DNA of 64,000 nucleotides from Eremophila alpestris peregrina (taxonomy: Eukaryota; Chordata; Aves; Passeriformes; Alaudidae). Below are positions 62,101 through 64,000 of the stretch, one piece after another (position 1 is the first letter of the stretch; every line of letters starts with the position of its first letter). The stretch covers positions 1,366,408 through 1,430,407 of the forward strand of contig WMCF01000110.1 in the NCBI GenBank assembly GCA_009792885.1, written 5' to 3'. Made by a program: the position numbers and the translations under genes. The notes under the pieces are model-generated. The model was given only the letters and a program-made list of their open reading frames with translations. It ran no database searches and had not been told where the DNA came from.

Positions 62101-62282
62101 CATTTTAGATGATCCAGAGCCAGAGGATAATGAAAGCATCATAATCAGCCTGGTGCATACTGAAGGAGGGAGTAGGATTCTGCCCAGTTTCGACACTGTC
62201 ACAGTGGTTATCCTGGCAAGTGACAATGTGGCAGGAATAATTAGCTTCCAGACAGCTGGAAGGTCTGTTATTGGTCGTGAAG
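10984..62282 (+). CDS. ADGRV1: ADGRV1 (adhesion GPCR V1, VLGR1/GPR98), N-terminal ectodomain, 33 exons in window
   Basis: Gene-level entry; the exons are listed separately below. Joining them gives an uninterrupted frame of about 2,709 codons. It starts with a signal peptide and continues as a chain of Calx-beta repeats with a laminin-G-like insert and a PAN-like insert, the order known for vertebrate ADGRV1. The family protein is about 6,300 residues, so roughly 43% is present here; the GPCR part lies to the right. In hair cells and photoreceptors the protein forms fibrous ankle or periciliary links with usherin and whirlin. Every junction was set by homology, GT-AG ends and phase continuity. 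Introns range from 90 to 8,333 bases. I recognise the gene from remembered family sequence; no search was run. Confidence 0.97.
11169..12086 (+). other. ADGRV1 intron (first in window)
   Basis: Phase 0 intron of 918 bases with GT-AG ends. I see no repeat, RNA gene or second exon in it; short open frames on both strands have no recognisable homology. Confidence 0.85.
12087..12236 (+). CDS. ADGRV1: ADGRV1 exon 2: core of Calx-beta 1
   Basis: Residues 62-111. It contains DFFDTYAAAFIP and the acidic core CDDDLPEADETF (residues 93-104), where Calx-beta domains place calcium-binding carboxylates. The acceptor is ttattgcag and the donor ctg|gttagt, both in phase 0. An open frame continues upstream and downstream of these sites, but homology stops exactly at them. 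Confidence 0.93.
13307..13402 (+). CDS. ADGRV1: ADGRV1 exon 3: last strand of Calx-beta 1 and linker
   Basis: Residues 112-143; a 96-base exon, phase 0 at both ends, too short to stand out as an open frame. It reads KPSPRIKLG, then a TVTILSNDNAFG turn, the standard end of a Calx-beta repeat, then IISFNM, the first strand of the next. The acceptor is ttttag and the donor atg|gtatga. Confidence 0.92.
14531..14635 (+). CDS. ADGRV1: ADGRV1 exon 4: Calx-beta 2, first strands
   Basis: Residues 144-178; 105 bases, phase 0 at both ends. It encodes VNEPRGRNEF, then LTLIREKG-type sequence (here LTLIRERGTYGTVVVTFE), the second and third strands of Calx-beta 2. The acceptor is ctcattag and the donor gag|gtgagt. 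Confidence 0.92.
15958..16071 (+). CDS. ADGRV1: ADGRV1 exon 5: Calx-beta 2, middle strands
   Basis: Residues 179-216; 114 bases, phase 0 at both ends. It reads EDLSPARGNITFTPG, then VLIYNLTVLDDQ; the acidic core is completed by VPENDEIF in the next exon. The acceptor is atttgcag and the donor cag|gtaaaa. The NIT triplet is a likely N-glycosylation site. Confidence 0.92.
17801..17880 (-). mobile_element. CR1 LINE 3'-end fragment, antisense
   Basis: The stretch gggatcatcaagtccaagtc followed by ctggctctgcacaggatacc matches the reverse complement of the 3' part of bird CR1 elements as I know them. It is only about 80 bases long and diverged, so it is an old truncated copy. Confidence 0.6.
17891..17911. 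repeat. (TA)n microsatellite
   Basis: About ten TA units in a row, directly beside the CR1 scrap. Confidence 0.9.
18604..19169 (+). CDS. ADGRV1: ADGRV1 exon 6: end of Calx-beta 2, all of Calx-beta 3, start of Calx-beta 4
   Basis: Residues 217-405; one of the larger exons (566 bases), phase 0 in and phase 2 out. It carries VPENDEIF and KNDSPVRF (end of repeat 2), then the complete repeat 3, with the core LDDAIPEIAETF and the closing turn PNDKPYGVL. It ends inside an arginine codon: ISR split ag|g, donor ag|gtaata. The acceptor is tttttccag. Sequence upstream is open but shows no homology. Confidence 0.95.
19170..20388 (+). other. ADGRV1 intron (phase 2)
   Basis: 1,219 bases, AT-rich; I see no repeat or other gene in it. 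Confidence 0.8.
20389..20659 (+). CDS. ADGRV1: ADGRV1 exon 7: Calx-beta 4
   Basis: Residues 405-495; phase 2 in and phase 0 out. It encodes ITVVRNGGTHGNVSVSW, a gap-filling loop and the core IDDDIPEEAEPY, ending in GGAEVSEPSE. The acceptor is aaccatag and the donor gag|gtaagt. The first base completes the arginine codon begun in the previous exon. Confidence 0.94.
20721..20760. repeat. 20-base tandem duplication
   Basis: Two adjacent 20-base copies of ttttaataatgattgatgga type; the second differs at a few positions. Confidence 0.85.
20772..20794. repeat. Perfect 9-base inverted repeat (hairpin)
   Basis: gttttcacc, a five-base loop tgttt, then ggtgaaaac. It is a perfect stem just after the tandem duplication. 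No T run follows that would make it terminator-like, and such signals are not expected in this genome. Confidence 0.8.
21495..21824 (+). CDS. ADGRV1: ADGRV1 exon 8: divergent Calx-beta-like unit
   Basis: Residues 496-605; 330 bases, phase 0 at both ends. It starts with the closing strand of repeat 4 (LLFYIQDSDDVYG) and continues into a repeat-sized unit with the usual strand pattern (RGTVGDVQLVYT). At the acidic-core position it has only IRNDAFLQNGAHF, so the DDxPE calcium motif is missing. The acceptor is tttgcag and the donor cag|gtatct. Confidence 0.94.
21825..25062 (+). other. ADGRV1 intron, 3.2 kb
   Basis: Phase 0 intron, AT-rich with A runs near 21924 and 22945. I see no recognisable transposon, RNA gene or exon. 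Confidence 0.75.
25063..25239 (+). CDS. ADGRV1: ADGRV1 exon 9: end of divergent unit, start of the next Calx-beta
   Basis: Residues 606-664; 177 bases, phase 0 at both ends. It reads LEKVELLNRIPLVPP (long strand of the preceding unit), then NGEIGFISNLPIIL, which opens the next repeat. The acceptor is ttctcacag and the donor gtg|gtaagt. A 3.2 kb intron precedes it. Confidence 0.93.
25240..26273 (+). other. ADGRV1 intron (phase 0)
   Basis: 1,034 bases; nothing recognisable apart from short A and T runs. Confidence 0.8.
26274..26497 (+). CDS. ADGRV1: ADGRV1 exon 10: Calx-beta (fifth with acidic core)
   Basis: Residues 665-739; phase 0 in and phase 2 out. It encodes HRDGTDGQATVFWSL, a DISPFNGSV loop and the core ADDIPEMNETV. 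Several NxS/T sites (NGS, NIT, NET) suggest glycosylation. The acceptor is tttacag and the donor gacag|gtattg, splitting an arginine codon. The longest intron in the window follows. Confidence 0.94.
28979..29002. repeat. Perfect 9-base inverted repeat
   Basis: ttttgggaa, the loop aattaa, then ttcccaaaa. It lies upstream of the CR1 fossil; no function is apparent. Confidence 0.75.
29190..30205 (+). mobile_element. Degraded CR1-type LINE (reverse transcriptase fossil), sense orientation
   Basis: Reverse-transcriptase-like pieces lie in different frames: RPVSLTLMPGKVMEQ-type DNA near 29550-29610, then DAVYLDFSKVTVSHSTLLEK and WVKNWLDWRAQRVMVDSAAS and GVPQRLVLGPEMFSIFTDDL (29743-30000). The order matches CR1 ORF2. 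A stop (TAG at 30001) and a frame change follow, and the catalytic FADDTKL motif reads FVNDTKL at 30008-30028. Further CR1 3' sequence (gggtcacaacaaccccatgc) follows to about 30205. The copy is broken and inactive. It gives the bird or sauropsid signal of the window. Confidence 0.88.
30223..30285. repeat. 63-base direct repeat, copy 1
   Basis: Starts agaagagaaag and ends attcatggttgc. It matches the copy at 31037-31099 with about 7 mismatches and no gap, and begins shortly after the CR1 fossil ends. Confidence 0.8.
31037..31099. repeat. 63-base direct repeat, copy 2
   Basis: Partner of 30223-30285, 814 bases away in the same orientation. Either a segmental duplication whose flanks have decayed, or two pieces of an unknown dispersed repeat. 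Confidence 0.8.
31483..31502. repeat. 10-base tandem pair (aggttaagcc x2)
   Basis: Two perfect adjacent copies in a purine-rich stretch. Confidence 0.85.
31776..31995 (-). mobile_element. CR1 LINE 3'-end fragment, antisense
   Basis: aatcacagaataagcaaaat, then ttggaaggaacccatcagga and tcatcaaattcaactcctgg, and later ttgaattctgtcaggcttgg and gggaagcctgttccagtgct, match the reverse complement of CR1 3' ends. It lies opposite in orientation to the CR1 body 1.6 kb upstream, so it is a separate insertion. Confidence 0.8.
32053..32071. repeat. Short (CAGT)n run
   Basis: Four or so CAGT/CAAT units (atcagtcagtcagtcaa). Confidence 0.75.
33648..33715. repeat. Pyrimidine-rich tract (CT/CTTT)n
   Basis: Almost uninterrupted C and T on the plus strand for about 65 bases. 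Low-complexity; it lies 1.1 kb from the next acceptor, too far to be its pyrimidine tract. Confidence 0.85.
34831..34957 (+). CDS. ADGRV1: ADGRV1 exon 11: closing strand of one Calx-beta, opening of the next
   Basis: Residues 739-781; 127 bases, phase 2 in and phase 0 out, too short to stand out as an open frame. It reads VENQILKYGFTTCEIT, then the hallmark LENDDPGGVFEFSP turn. The acceptor is cctttcccag and the donor aag|gtagct. Cys754 looks lineage-specific compared with the mammalian protein as I remember it. Confidence 0.92.
34958..35047 (+). other. Shortest ADGRV1 intron, 90 bases
   Basis: Phase 0, GT-AG, close to the minimum size for vertebrate introns, and directly after the 8.3 kb intron and a 127-base exon. 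Confidence 0.9.
35048..35233 (+). CDS. ADGRV1: ADGRV1 exon 12: Calx-beta, first two thirds
   Basis: Residues 782-843; 186 bases, phase 0 at both ends, only 90 bases after the previous exon. It encodes EGDSVELQIVRSRGSL, a NEFYGSTG loop, FKPGEREIIITLL and the start of the core MDGIPE. The acceptor is tttttgcag and the donor gag|gtagaa. Confidence 0.94.
35907..36087 (+). CDS. ADGRV1: ADGRV1 exon 13: end of one Calx-beta, start of the next
   Basis: Residues 844-904; phase 0 in and phase 1 out. It completes the core with LDEAYAVVLSG, then gives NATRVNITILKNDDPHG (closing turn) and IQFLPDELSVTIKESKG. The acceptor is cttccag and the donor gctg|gtaatt. Because it is broken by splice signals it does not appear as one long open frame. 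Confidence 0.93.
36658..36821 (+). CDS. ADGRV1: ADGRV1 exon 14: Calx-beta, middle strands
   Basis: Residues 904-958; phase 1 in and phase 0 out. It encodes SYRLVRNQGSYGNVSVSW, the loop CTNDVYPEQGTIFF and KNITIYSLPDE, the start of the acidic core. The acceptor is attttgtag and the donor gag|gtaata. Cys928 is an unpaired cysteine that I do not recall in the mammalian protein. Confidence 0.93.
37477..37600 (+). CDS. ADGRV1: ADGRV1 exon 15: second half of Calx-beta core and closing turn
   Basis: Residues 959-1000; phase 0 in and phase 1 out. It reads VPEETEVFIIRLFNATGGARLG, whose GGARLG hairpin is typical of Calx-beta, then RNDDPIYFA. The acceptor is cattcag and the donor gcag|gttaga. It has no methionine-started open frame of useful length, so a six-frame listing would miss it. 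Confidence 0.92.
38007..38273 (+). CDS. ADGRV1: ADGRV1 exon 16: complete Calx-beta body
   Basis: Residues 1000-1089; phase 1 in and phase 1 out (267 bases). It encodes EGSVANFTVLRNGSADAVV, GDATAEEGDFVPSG (the GxDF element that contributes a calcium ligand in Calx-beta folds) and NDDDIPETDEAFYIFLLNSTG. The acceptor is tgttttcag and the donor cag|gtaaaa. Because its length is a multiple of three and both junctions are phase 1, skipping would keep the frame but remove one fold. Confidence 0.94.
38274..39675 (+). other. ADGRV1 intron (phase 1) with adjacent palindromes
   Basis: 1,402 bases; contains the palindrome pair at 39240-39275 and nothing else I recognise. Confidence 0.8.
39240..39275. 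repeat. Two adjacent odd-centre palindromes
   Basis: atatctctaagagatat (39240-39256) and aatctcttagagatt (39261-39275) are each perfect around a central base and share the core tctc-n-gaga. The second also pairs with the first. Confidence 0.85.
39676..39802 (+). CDS. ADGRV1: ADGRV1 exon 17: closing strand and start of next Calx-beta
   Basis: Residues 1089-1131; 127 bases, phase 1 in and phase 2 out. It reads GDTVIFNAGVATVIIEANDD, PNGIFSLEPLEKPVEEGK and then Phe-Phe. The acceptor is ttttag. A run of nine T ends at the donor (ttttt|gtaagt). The split codon is completed by the first base of the next exon to give Leu, in place of a Trp in the mammalian protein as I remember it. Confidence 0.91.
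39803..41954 (+). other. ADGRV1 intron, 2.2 kb (phase 2)
   Basis: AT-rich; contains a TTGAT tandem run at 40661-40680 and an 18-base AT palindrome at 40778-40795. I see no transposon or exon. Confidence 0.8.
40661..40680. repeat. (TTGAT)4 tandem repeat
   Basis: Four perfect five-base units. Confidence 0.9.
41955..42172 (+). CDS. ADGRV1: ADGRV1 exon 18: Calx-beta body
   Basis: Residues 1131-1204; phase 2 in and phase 1 out. It encodes ILRHRGHFGNVSLTWQLF, a glutamate-rich loop, VYFMDGEGSKPIVLHAV and the core PDKIPEFNEFYILKLVNIS. The acceptor is tgaacag and the donor tcag|gtattg. Cys1162 sits in the loop and looks lineage-specific. Confidence 0.94.
42173..43208 (+). other. ADGRV1 intron (phase 1)
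   Basis: 1,036 bases; nothing recognisable. Confidence 0.8.
43209..43952 (+). CDS. ADGRV1: ADGRV1 exon 19: first half of a split Calx-beta, then most of the laminin-G/pentraxin-like domain
   Basis: Residues 1204-1452; 744 bases, phase 1 at both ends. It opens with GGSPGPGGQ and the turn FNDDPFGVFVIDP. The first strands of a Calx-beta follow to about residue 1282 (TICRQQGTFGVVRLGWEILS). At about residue 1315 a concanavalin-like LamG domain begins: SGTDALYFSG, NFTFSAWLIPN, KDDGNATLYYGVKI, WVHVLITLDESIIEFYMDG. The acceptor is tatatag and the donor gatg|gtgagc. The open frame continues past the donor, but homology switches to the exon at 45912. Confidence 0.95.
43953..45911 (+). other. ADGRV1 intron inside the LamG domain
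   Basis: Phase 1, 1,959 bases. It contains a TA-rich stretch near 44210-44270, a short tandem gtgacttt pair near 44480-44497 and the 37-base duplication at 45308. The remainder is unremarkable. Confidence 0.8.
45308..45380. repeat. 37-base tandem duplication with internal hairpin, possible LTR edge
   Basis: ggtttagggcaaattttggg followed by aggaaacctccaaa occurs twice, offset by 37 bases and almost identical. Each unit contains tttgggagg/cctccaaa, a near-perfect stem. The preceding tgtcttgg resembles the start of some bird endogenous-retrovirus LTRs, but I cannot find the other end, so that reading is tentative. Confidence 0.55.
45912..46285 (+). CDS. ADGRV1: ADGRV1 exon 20: end of LamG domain and second half of the split Calx-beta
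   Basis: Residues 1452-1576; phase 1 in and phase 0 out. IVRIGAGINGNSRYTGLMQD and YERKLTQAEIYELH close the laminin-G fold. From about residue 1497 Calx-beta sequence resumes (SDLYPVSGYLEYQQGE), with the acidic core DDKEEEGEELFILKL, GGARISQDN and KSDNANGLFGF. The acceptor is tttctcag and the donor gag|gtaaga. Confidence 0.95.
46286..48270 (+). other. ADGRV1 intron (phase 0) with LTR fragment
   Basis: 1,985 bases. It contains a T run near 46478, the LTR fragment at 46795-47021 and an ATC-rich stretch near 47000-47021. The rest shows nothing I recognise. Confidence 0.8.
46795..47021 (+). mobile_element. Bird-type endogenous retrovirus LTR fragment (solo, sense)
   Basis: ctgaccaaagagcattccat, taacatgtccagtgtataaa, ctgggggag, gctgggtgttggtcagcaag and tggtgagagattgtg follow in the order I know from common bird LTRs. 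It ends in the ATC/ATT-rich tail typical of them. A TATA-like box (tataaa, 46855-46860) is kept. No internal retroviral genes are present. Confidence 0.7.
48271..48447 (+). CDS. ADGRV1: ADGRV1 exon 21: Calx-beta, first strands
   Basis: Residues 1577-1635; 177 bases, phase 0 at both ends. It encodes AADEGSTISCVVERTRGALD, ISQVDSRGINY and TGTITFLPWQRSE. The acceptor is tcttccag and the donor gag|gtaaac. Cys1588-type position (ISC) is conserved in the family as I remember it. Confidence 0.94.
48448..49863 (+). other. ADGRV1 intron (phase 0)
   Basis: 1,416 bases; nothing recognisable. Confidence 0.8.
49864..50044 (+). CDS. ADGRV1: ADGRV1 exon 22: Calx-beta, acidic core and closing turn
   Basis: Residues 1636-1696; phase 0 in and phase 1 out. 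It reads VLNLHVIDDDIPELNEYF, GDGKLGSTPTSGASIDPEK and KASDHPYG. The acceptor is ctctag and the donor tatg|gtaaca. This is one of the best conserved stretches in the window. Confidence 0.94.
50045..51466 (+). other. Two ADGRV1 introns (50045-50647, 50851-51466)
   Basis: 603 and 616 bases; no repeats or other genes seen. Confidence 0.8.
50648..50850 (+). CDS. ADGRV1: ADGRV1 exon 23: opening half of Calx-beta
   Basis: Residues 1696-1763; phase 1 in and phase 0 out. It encodes LLQFSVGPPPQPSDEM, VPHITVKEEVGHVRLLVVRA, QGLLGTVLMEYRTV and FSPKDYQ, the calcium-ligand element. The acceptor is ctttcag and the donor cag|gtatgg. Confidence 0.94.
51467..51596 (+). CDS. ADGRV1: ADGRV1 exon 24: Calx-beta, second half
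   Basis: Residues 1764-1807; 130 bases, phase 0 in and phase 1 out. It reads AVWGSMEFQPGERYKYITVN, then the core TDNSIPELEKTFKVELL and PEGG. The acceptor is atttcag and the donor ggag|gtaagg. There is no useful open frame from a start codon, so it is found only by homology. Confidence 0.92.
51597..52787 (+). other. ADGRV1 intron ending in TA/TG-rich acceptor region
   Basis: Phase 1, 1,191 bases. The last 40 bases are a TATG/TATA run instead of the usual pyrimidine tract, followed by gtctgtcaccttaaag. Confidence 0.8.
52788..52868 (+). CDS. ADGRV1: ADGRV1 exon 25: short 81-base exon, Gly/Ser-rich loop
   Basis: Residues 1807-1834; phase 1 at both ends. It encodes VAELFRNDGSGSGDGNMDFF and LSTVPQH, an acidic Gly/Ser-rich hairpin before the closing strand of the repeat. 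The acceptor is unusual: cttaaag after a TA/TG-rich stretch, with no clear pyrimidine tract. It is required by homology and phase. The donor is catg|gtaagc. Confidence 0.84.
52869..54122 (+). other. ADGRV1 intron with long T/C tract and competing acceptors
   Basis: Phase 1, 1,254 bases. It contains the T/C tract at 53526-53640. Near the end a strong-looking acceptor (ends 54073) precedes the acceptor that homology supports (ends 54122). Confidence 0.75.
53526..53640. repeat. T-rich (TTTC)n low-complexity tract
   Basis: About 115 bases of T with scattered C and few other bases. On the minus strand this reads as a spurious lysine-rich frame. Confidence 0.9.
54123..54262 (+). CDS. ADGRV1: ADGRV1 exon 26: closing strand of one Calx-beta, opening of the next
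   Basis: Residues 1834-1880; phase 1 in and phase 0 out. It reads ASLGIASHILVTIEASDDAH, GVFEFSAES and NGTEPEDGDSNVVLQ. The start is chosen because cat-g|ct-agc restores the family reading without a gap (acceptor ttcaacag at 54122). A stronger-looking acceptor at 54073 would bring a stop codon. An AG ending at 54086 would add 12 residues in frame. The donor is cag|gtttga. Confidence 0.75.
54263..54664 (+). other. ADGRV1 intron (phase 0)
   Basis: 402 bases; nothing recognisable. Confidence 0.85.
54665..55274 (+). CDS. ADGRV1: ADGRV1 exon 27: two Calx-beta bodies
   Basis: Residues 1881-2084; 610 bases, phase 0 in and phase 1 out. It contains VVRNHGALSQVTLHW and the core PDDVPELDKTFSVLI, a closing turn LANDDPYGVFIFSE, then the next repeat with GKDYIPIAG and the core LDDDDPERSESVFVEL. 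The acceptor is ttcttag and the donor ccaa|gtaagt. Cys1899 and Cys1996 look unpaired and possibly lineage-specific. Confidence 0.95.
55275..57560 (+). other. Two ADGRV1 introns (55275-56171, 56388-57560)
   Basis: 897 and 1,173 bases, both phase 1. There is an A run at 57377-57388; otherwise nothing recognisable. Confidence 0.8.
56172..56387 (+). CDS. ADGRV1: ADGRV1 exon 28: closing strand and opening of next Calx-beta
   Basis: Residues 2084-2156; 216 bases, phase 1 at both ends. It reads INSPRLGLAGETVAHVII, NANDDAFGTLQLSAS, NYVGPIINVTRIGGIF and VKFKAMPITATAG. The acceptor is tgtttcag and the donor gctg|gtaaga. It would be skippable without a frame change. Confidence 0.94.
57561..57776 (+). 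CDS. ADGRV1: ADGRV1 exon 29: second half of Calx-beta
   Basis: Residues 2156-2228; 216 bases, phase 1 at both ends. It encodes GEDYSVASSDVVLLEGETSK, then the core INDINPELEESFYVQLLNQT, GGALLGS and EASDDPFGSF. The acceptor is aaatctag and the donor tttg|gtaaag. The open frame continues into the intron without homology. Confidence 0.94.
57777..58626 (+). other. ADGRV1 intron carrying a CR1 3' fragment
   Basis: Phase 1, 850 bases; about a third of it is the CR1 fragment at 57990-58255. Confidence 0.8.
57990..58255 (+). mobile_element. CR1 LINE 3'-end fragment, sense
   Basis: ttcacctgaacatgaggaag, then actggaacaggttgcccaga and ggggttgtggagtctccttc, and later ggtcctttccaacctgactg, match the CR1 3' end in forward orientation. 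It is truncated at the 5' side and ends about 370 bases before the next exon. Confidence 0.85.
58627..58871 (+). CDS. ADGRV1: ADGRV1 exon 30: Calx-beta, opening to acidic core
   Basis: Residues 2228-2309; phase 1 in and phase 0 out. It reads FQNTEFTVEEPEFGSVTINL, NAGTLGNVTVQW, DLQVAMGNISFAPGE and the core LADDVPEVEE. The acceptor is gtgtcag; a second cag a few bases downstream would give an immediate stop. The donor is gaa|gtaagt. Confidence 0.93.
59069..59250 (+). CDS. ADGRV1: ADGRV1 exon 31: end of one Calx-beta, start of the PAN-interrupted one
   Basis: Residues 2310-2370; phase 0 in and phase 2 out. It encodes IVQIELTQASNGGAIGLDG, PANDNPYGTVFF and YRIQEPLERNLLANFSVRR. The acceptor is tttttgag after a long T/C tract. 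The donor aag|gtctgt is weak, but the split serine codon (ag|t) joins correctly to the next exon. Confidence 0.92.
59251..60001 (+). other. ADGRV1 intron (phase 2)
   Basis: 751 bases. A G/T-rich stretch (gttgttgttgttttggtttg) lies at about 59287-59325; nothing else is recognisable. Confidence 0.8.
60002..60807 (+). CDS. ADGRV1: ADGRV1 exon 32: Calx-beta interrupted by a PAN/apple-like module, then start of next Calx-beta
   Basis: Residues 2370-2639; the largest exon here (806 bases), phase 2 in and phase 1 out. SGGRFGQLQIFYST gives early Calx-beta strands. A cysteine module follows with Cys at 2431, 2435, 2441 and 2455 (C-x3-C-x5-C-x13-C; CSAFTF and CFWL, then LWTYKKN), resembling the central part of PAN/apple domains. 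Calx-beta resumes at AIAGSDYESVTRQWAIMQEG with the core PDSLPELDEKF, then the turn NGDAFGVFKIYG and the next repeat to GTAIPDLDFVGVG. The donor is gaag|gtgagg. Confidence 0.95.
60808..62072 (+). other. ADGRV1 intron (phase 1)
   Basis: 1,265 bases, very AT-rich; no repeat family or exon recognised. Confidence 0.8.
62073..62282 (+). CDS. ADGRV1: ADGRV1 exon 33: Calx-beta core and start of the following repeat
   Basis: Residues 2639-2709; phase 1 at both ends (210 bases). It reads ETKKMVTLTILDDPEPEDNE, SIIISLVHTEGGSRILP, SDNVAGIISFQT and GRSVIGREG. The acceptor is cttctag and the donor gaag|gtgggt. The next family exon (beginning near EILQFHVIRT) is not found before 64000. Confidence 0.94.
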
Positions 62283-64000
62283 GTGGGTTCTGTGTTTTGA
62301 CCATACTCAGTTTGTTGTTCTGTTGATAACCATTCAGTGATTTGTATGAATGGTTATCTCTGGTCAGAGAATGCCAGCAAACAGAGAATAGCTACATACT
62401 TAGCACGCATTTCTTTGGAATTTTAACCCTTGCAAACATAGCACTTAAATTAAATCTATGGAAAAGATGAATAGACCATTTCCCAAGCCATATTTCACCA
62501 TTTGTTCTTTCCCTTCCTTTTTCTGAAGGTTATGCCTTGCTTCTATTGGCATGGCATTTCTAAGCTCTTTTTAGCATTTCTCATTTATTTATACCAAATT
62601 CCAGAACTCATCATACAGACCAATTGTTAATCTTAAGCAAGTATTATCTATTACTGACTTAAATTATTTTAATTAATTATTTTTAAATTATCTAGAAAAT
62701 ATTCCCACAGAAAAAAAAATTGAAAAAACCTTCCATCTTTCTAAAGTTTCTCCTTACAATTTTTTATGGCAGCTCATTTTAGGAATTTGACAATCTTGAT
62801 GTCATCCCTCAGTCATGACTTTTGAGACCAATAATACTTTGATCAGTGTCTAGACACTAGTGTCTACCATTATTTTAAGAGAACATGTTTCATGGTTTAT
62901 CTAGGGTTTGGTACAGTTCTGCATAGGACAGTAACAATACAAATGGTGACTGCTCTTGTGAGCCTTTGCTGGAATCTCAGTGTACTACAGTCTTGAATTT
63001 TTCTGATGTGTAAACTGATGGGTAAAGAAAACTAACAGCAATTTGCTGTCCAGGAACACGTGTGCTGAATTTTTTGTTAGAAGAAAAAGCCTATCTCAAA
63101 AGAACATGGTCTGGTTTTTTTCCTATAATGAAAGGACACCATAAGCTTTTGGGTTTTGTTTAGATACAGTTTGTGTTAATTCTACTGTGCCCAGTTTCTG
63201 TCGTTTATTACTCCACATCAACAGTTCTGATCTGCTTGACAGCCAGCTGCAGTCTGGCAGCCTAAGAACATCTGTTAATGAGTGCAAGGAATTGATACAA
63301 ACCATCTCATTCCCCAAGGTTACAAGGACCTTATATATTTTCCTCTGGTTAAACATTAGTCATAGCATGCTGAAGTTGAAAGCTTTTATCTGGAGCTGAA
63401 ATACTCTGCTATACATGCTATTTATATAGTGCTATAACTGATTCCAGTTCCTTCAGCTTGTGAAAAATAGTGCATTGCATTAGAGCAAGAAAAAACAGCC
63501 AGACTAGTTCATCTTGATAAAAAAACAGGGAATGAGCTAAGGCCTTCATATGATTTCAGTGGTTTTACTTCATTTTCATAATCAAGCTTTTTCTTATGAA
63601 GACAAACATTATCAAACGTAAATCCCAACAGTGCTATCTTTTCTATTTATTATATTATTGAACAATTTCCGTTAAGCAACTGAGTATTTTTTCAAGCTGT
63701 CCATATTATTTATCTCTGTGGGGAGGCATGATTTGAAAAATTGAAGATTGACAAGGAAAGAGAAAAATAAATTAGTTTTAGACTTGATCTCACTTGAAGA
63801 CCAACCCTGCAGATGGGAGATGTTAGAAAATACTCAATGTGACAAAATTCAGGTATTTGTTTTTGCTCTGGATTGTTGGTTGTCAACAGAAAAGAAATGG
63901 ATTTTTCTCACAGAATATAGCAGGATGTTGTTAAAGACTTAAAAGCCTTTCCCATAGACTTGGACCTCTTTGTAAGGGGGGAAGGGAGTTTAAGAGGGCT
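62283..64000 (+). other. ADGRV1 intron running off the window
   Basis: It begins with the phase 1 donor gtgggt. I see no exon of the next Calx-beta repeat before the end, so the intron is at least 1.7 kb. Short open frames in it have no recognisable homology. Confidence 0.8.

Noticed and set aside
1..64000. Bacterial-type features (operons, CRISPR arrays, riboswitches, attachment sites), tRNA or rRNA genes
   Set aside because: The window is vertebrate intron-exon DNA; I saw no regularly spaced repeats, tRNA-like folds or rRNA sequence.

Overview
The window is vertebrate nuclear DNA: AT-rich, intron-rich, with GT-AG introns and no bacterial-style operons. Several degraded CR1-type LINE fragments and an LTR fragment of a bird-like kind make a bird the most likely source. 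Another sauropsid is possible, and I cannot name a species.

All recognised coding sequence belongs to one plus-strand gene: ADGRV1 (GPR98/VLGR1/MASS1), the very large adhesion G-protein-coupled receptor of the hair-cell ankle links and photoreceptor periciliary region, mutated in Usher syndrome type 2C. I place 33 consecutive coding exons between 10984 and 62282. They join without a frame conflict (8,127 bases, about 2,709 codons). This is the N-terminal part of the ectodomain. The rest of the ectodomain, the EAR repeats, the GAIN/GPS region, the seven-helix domain and the PDZ-binding tail must lie to the right of the window. Residue numbers below count from the ATG at 10986.

Layout. 1-10983 holds no exon I can support; it is probably first-intron or 5' flanking sequence. 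10984-21824 encodes the signal peptide, Calx-beta repeats 1-4 and the first part of a divergent Calx-beta-like unit (exons 1-8). 21825-34830 holds two exons and a long 8.3 kb intron with CR1 fragments and a duplicated 63-base segment. 34831-42172 encodes further Calx-beta repeats. 43209-46285 encodes a Calx-beta unit interrupted by a laminin-G/pentraxin-like domain. 48271-62282 encodes the remaining repeats, including one interrupted by a four-cysteine PAN/apple-like module. After 62282 the sequence is intron to the end.

The repeats are Calx-beta folds, recognisable by the recurring DDxPE-x-(D/E)E-x-F core and the closing NDDPxG turn. In this family they bind calcium and stiffen the extracellular fibre. 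I count 18 with a recognisable acidic core, plus one without it. The most interesting observations are the two foreign domains inserted at what looks like the same loop of the Calx-beta fold, and the competing splice acceptors before the exon at 54123. I found no RNA gene, CRISPR array, second protein-coding gene or new system.
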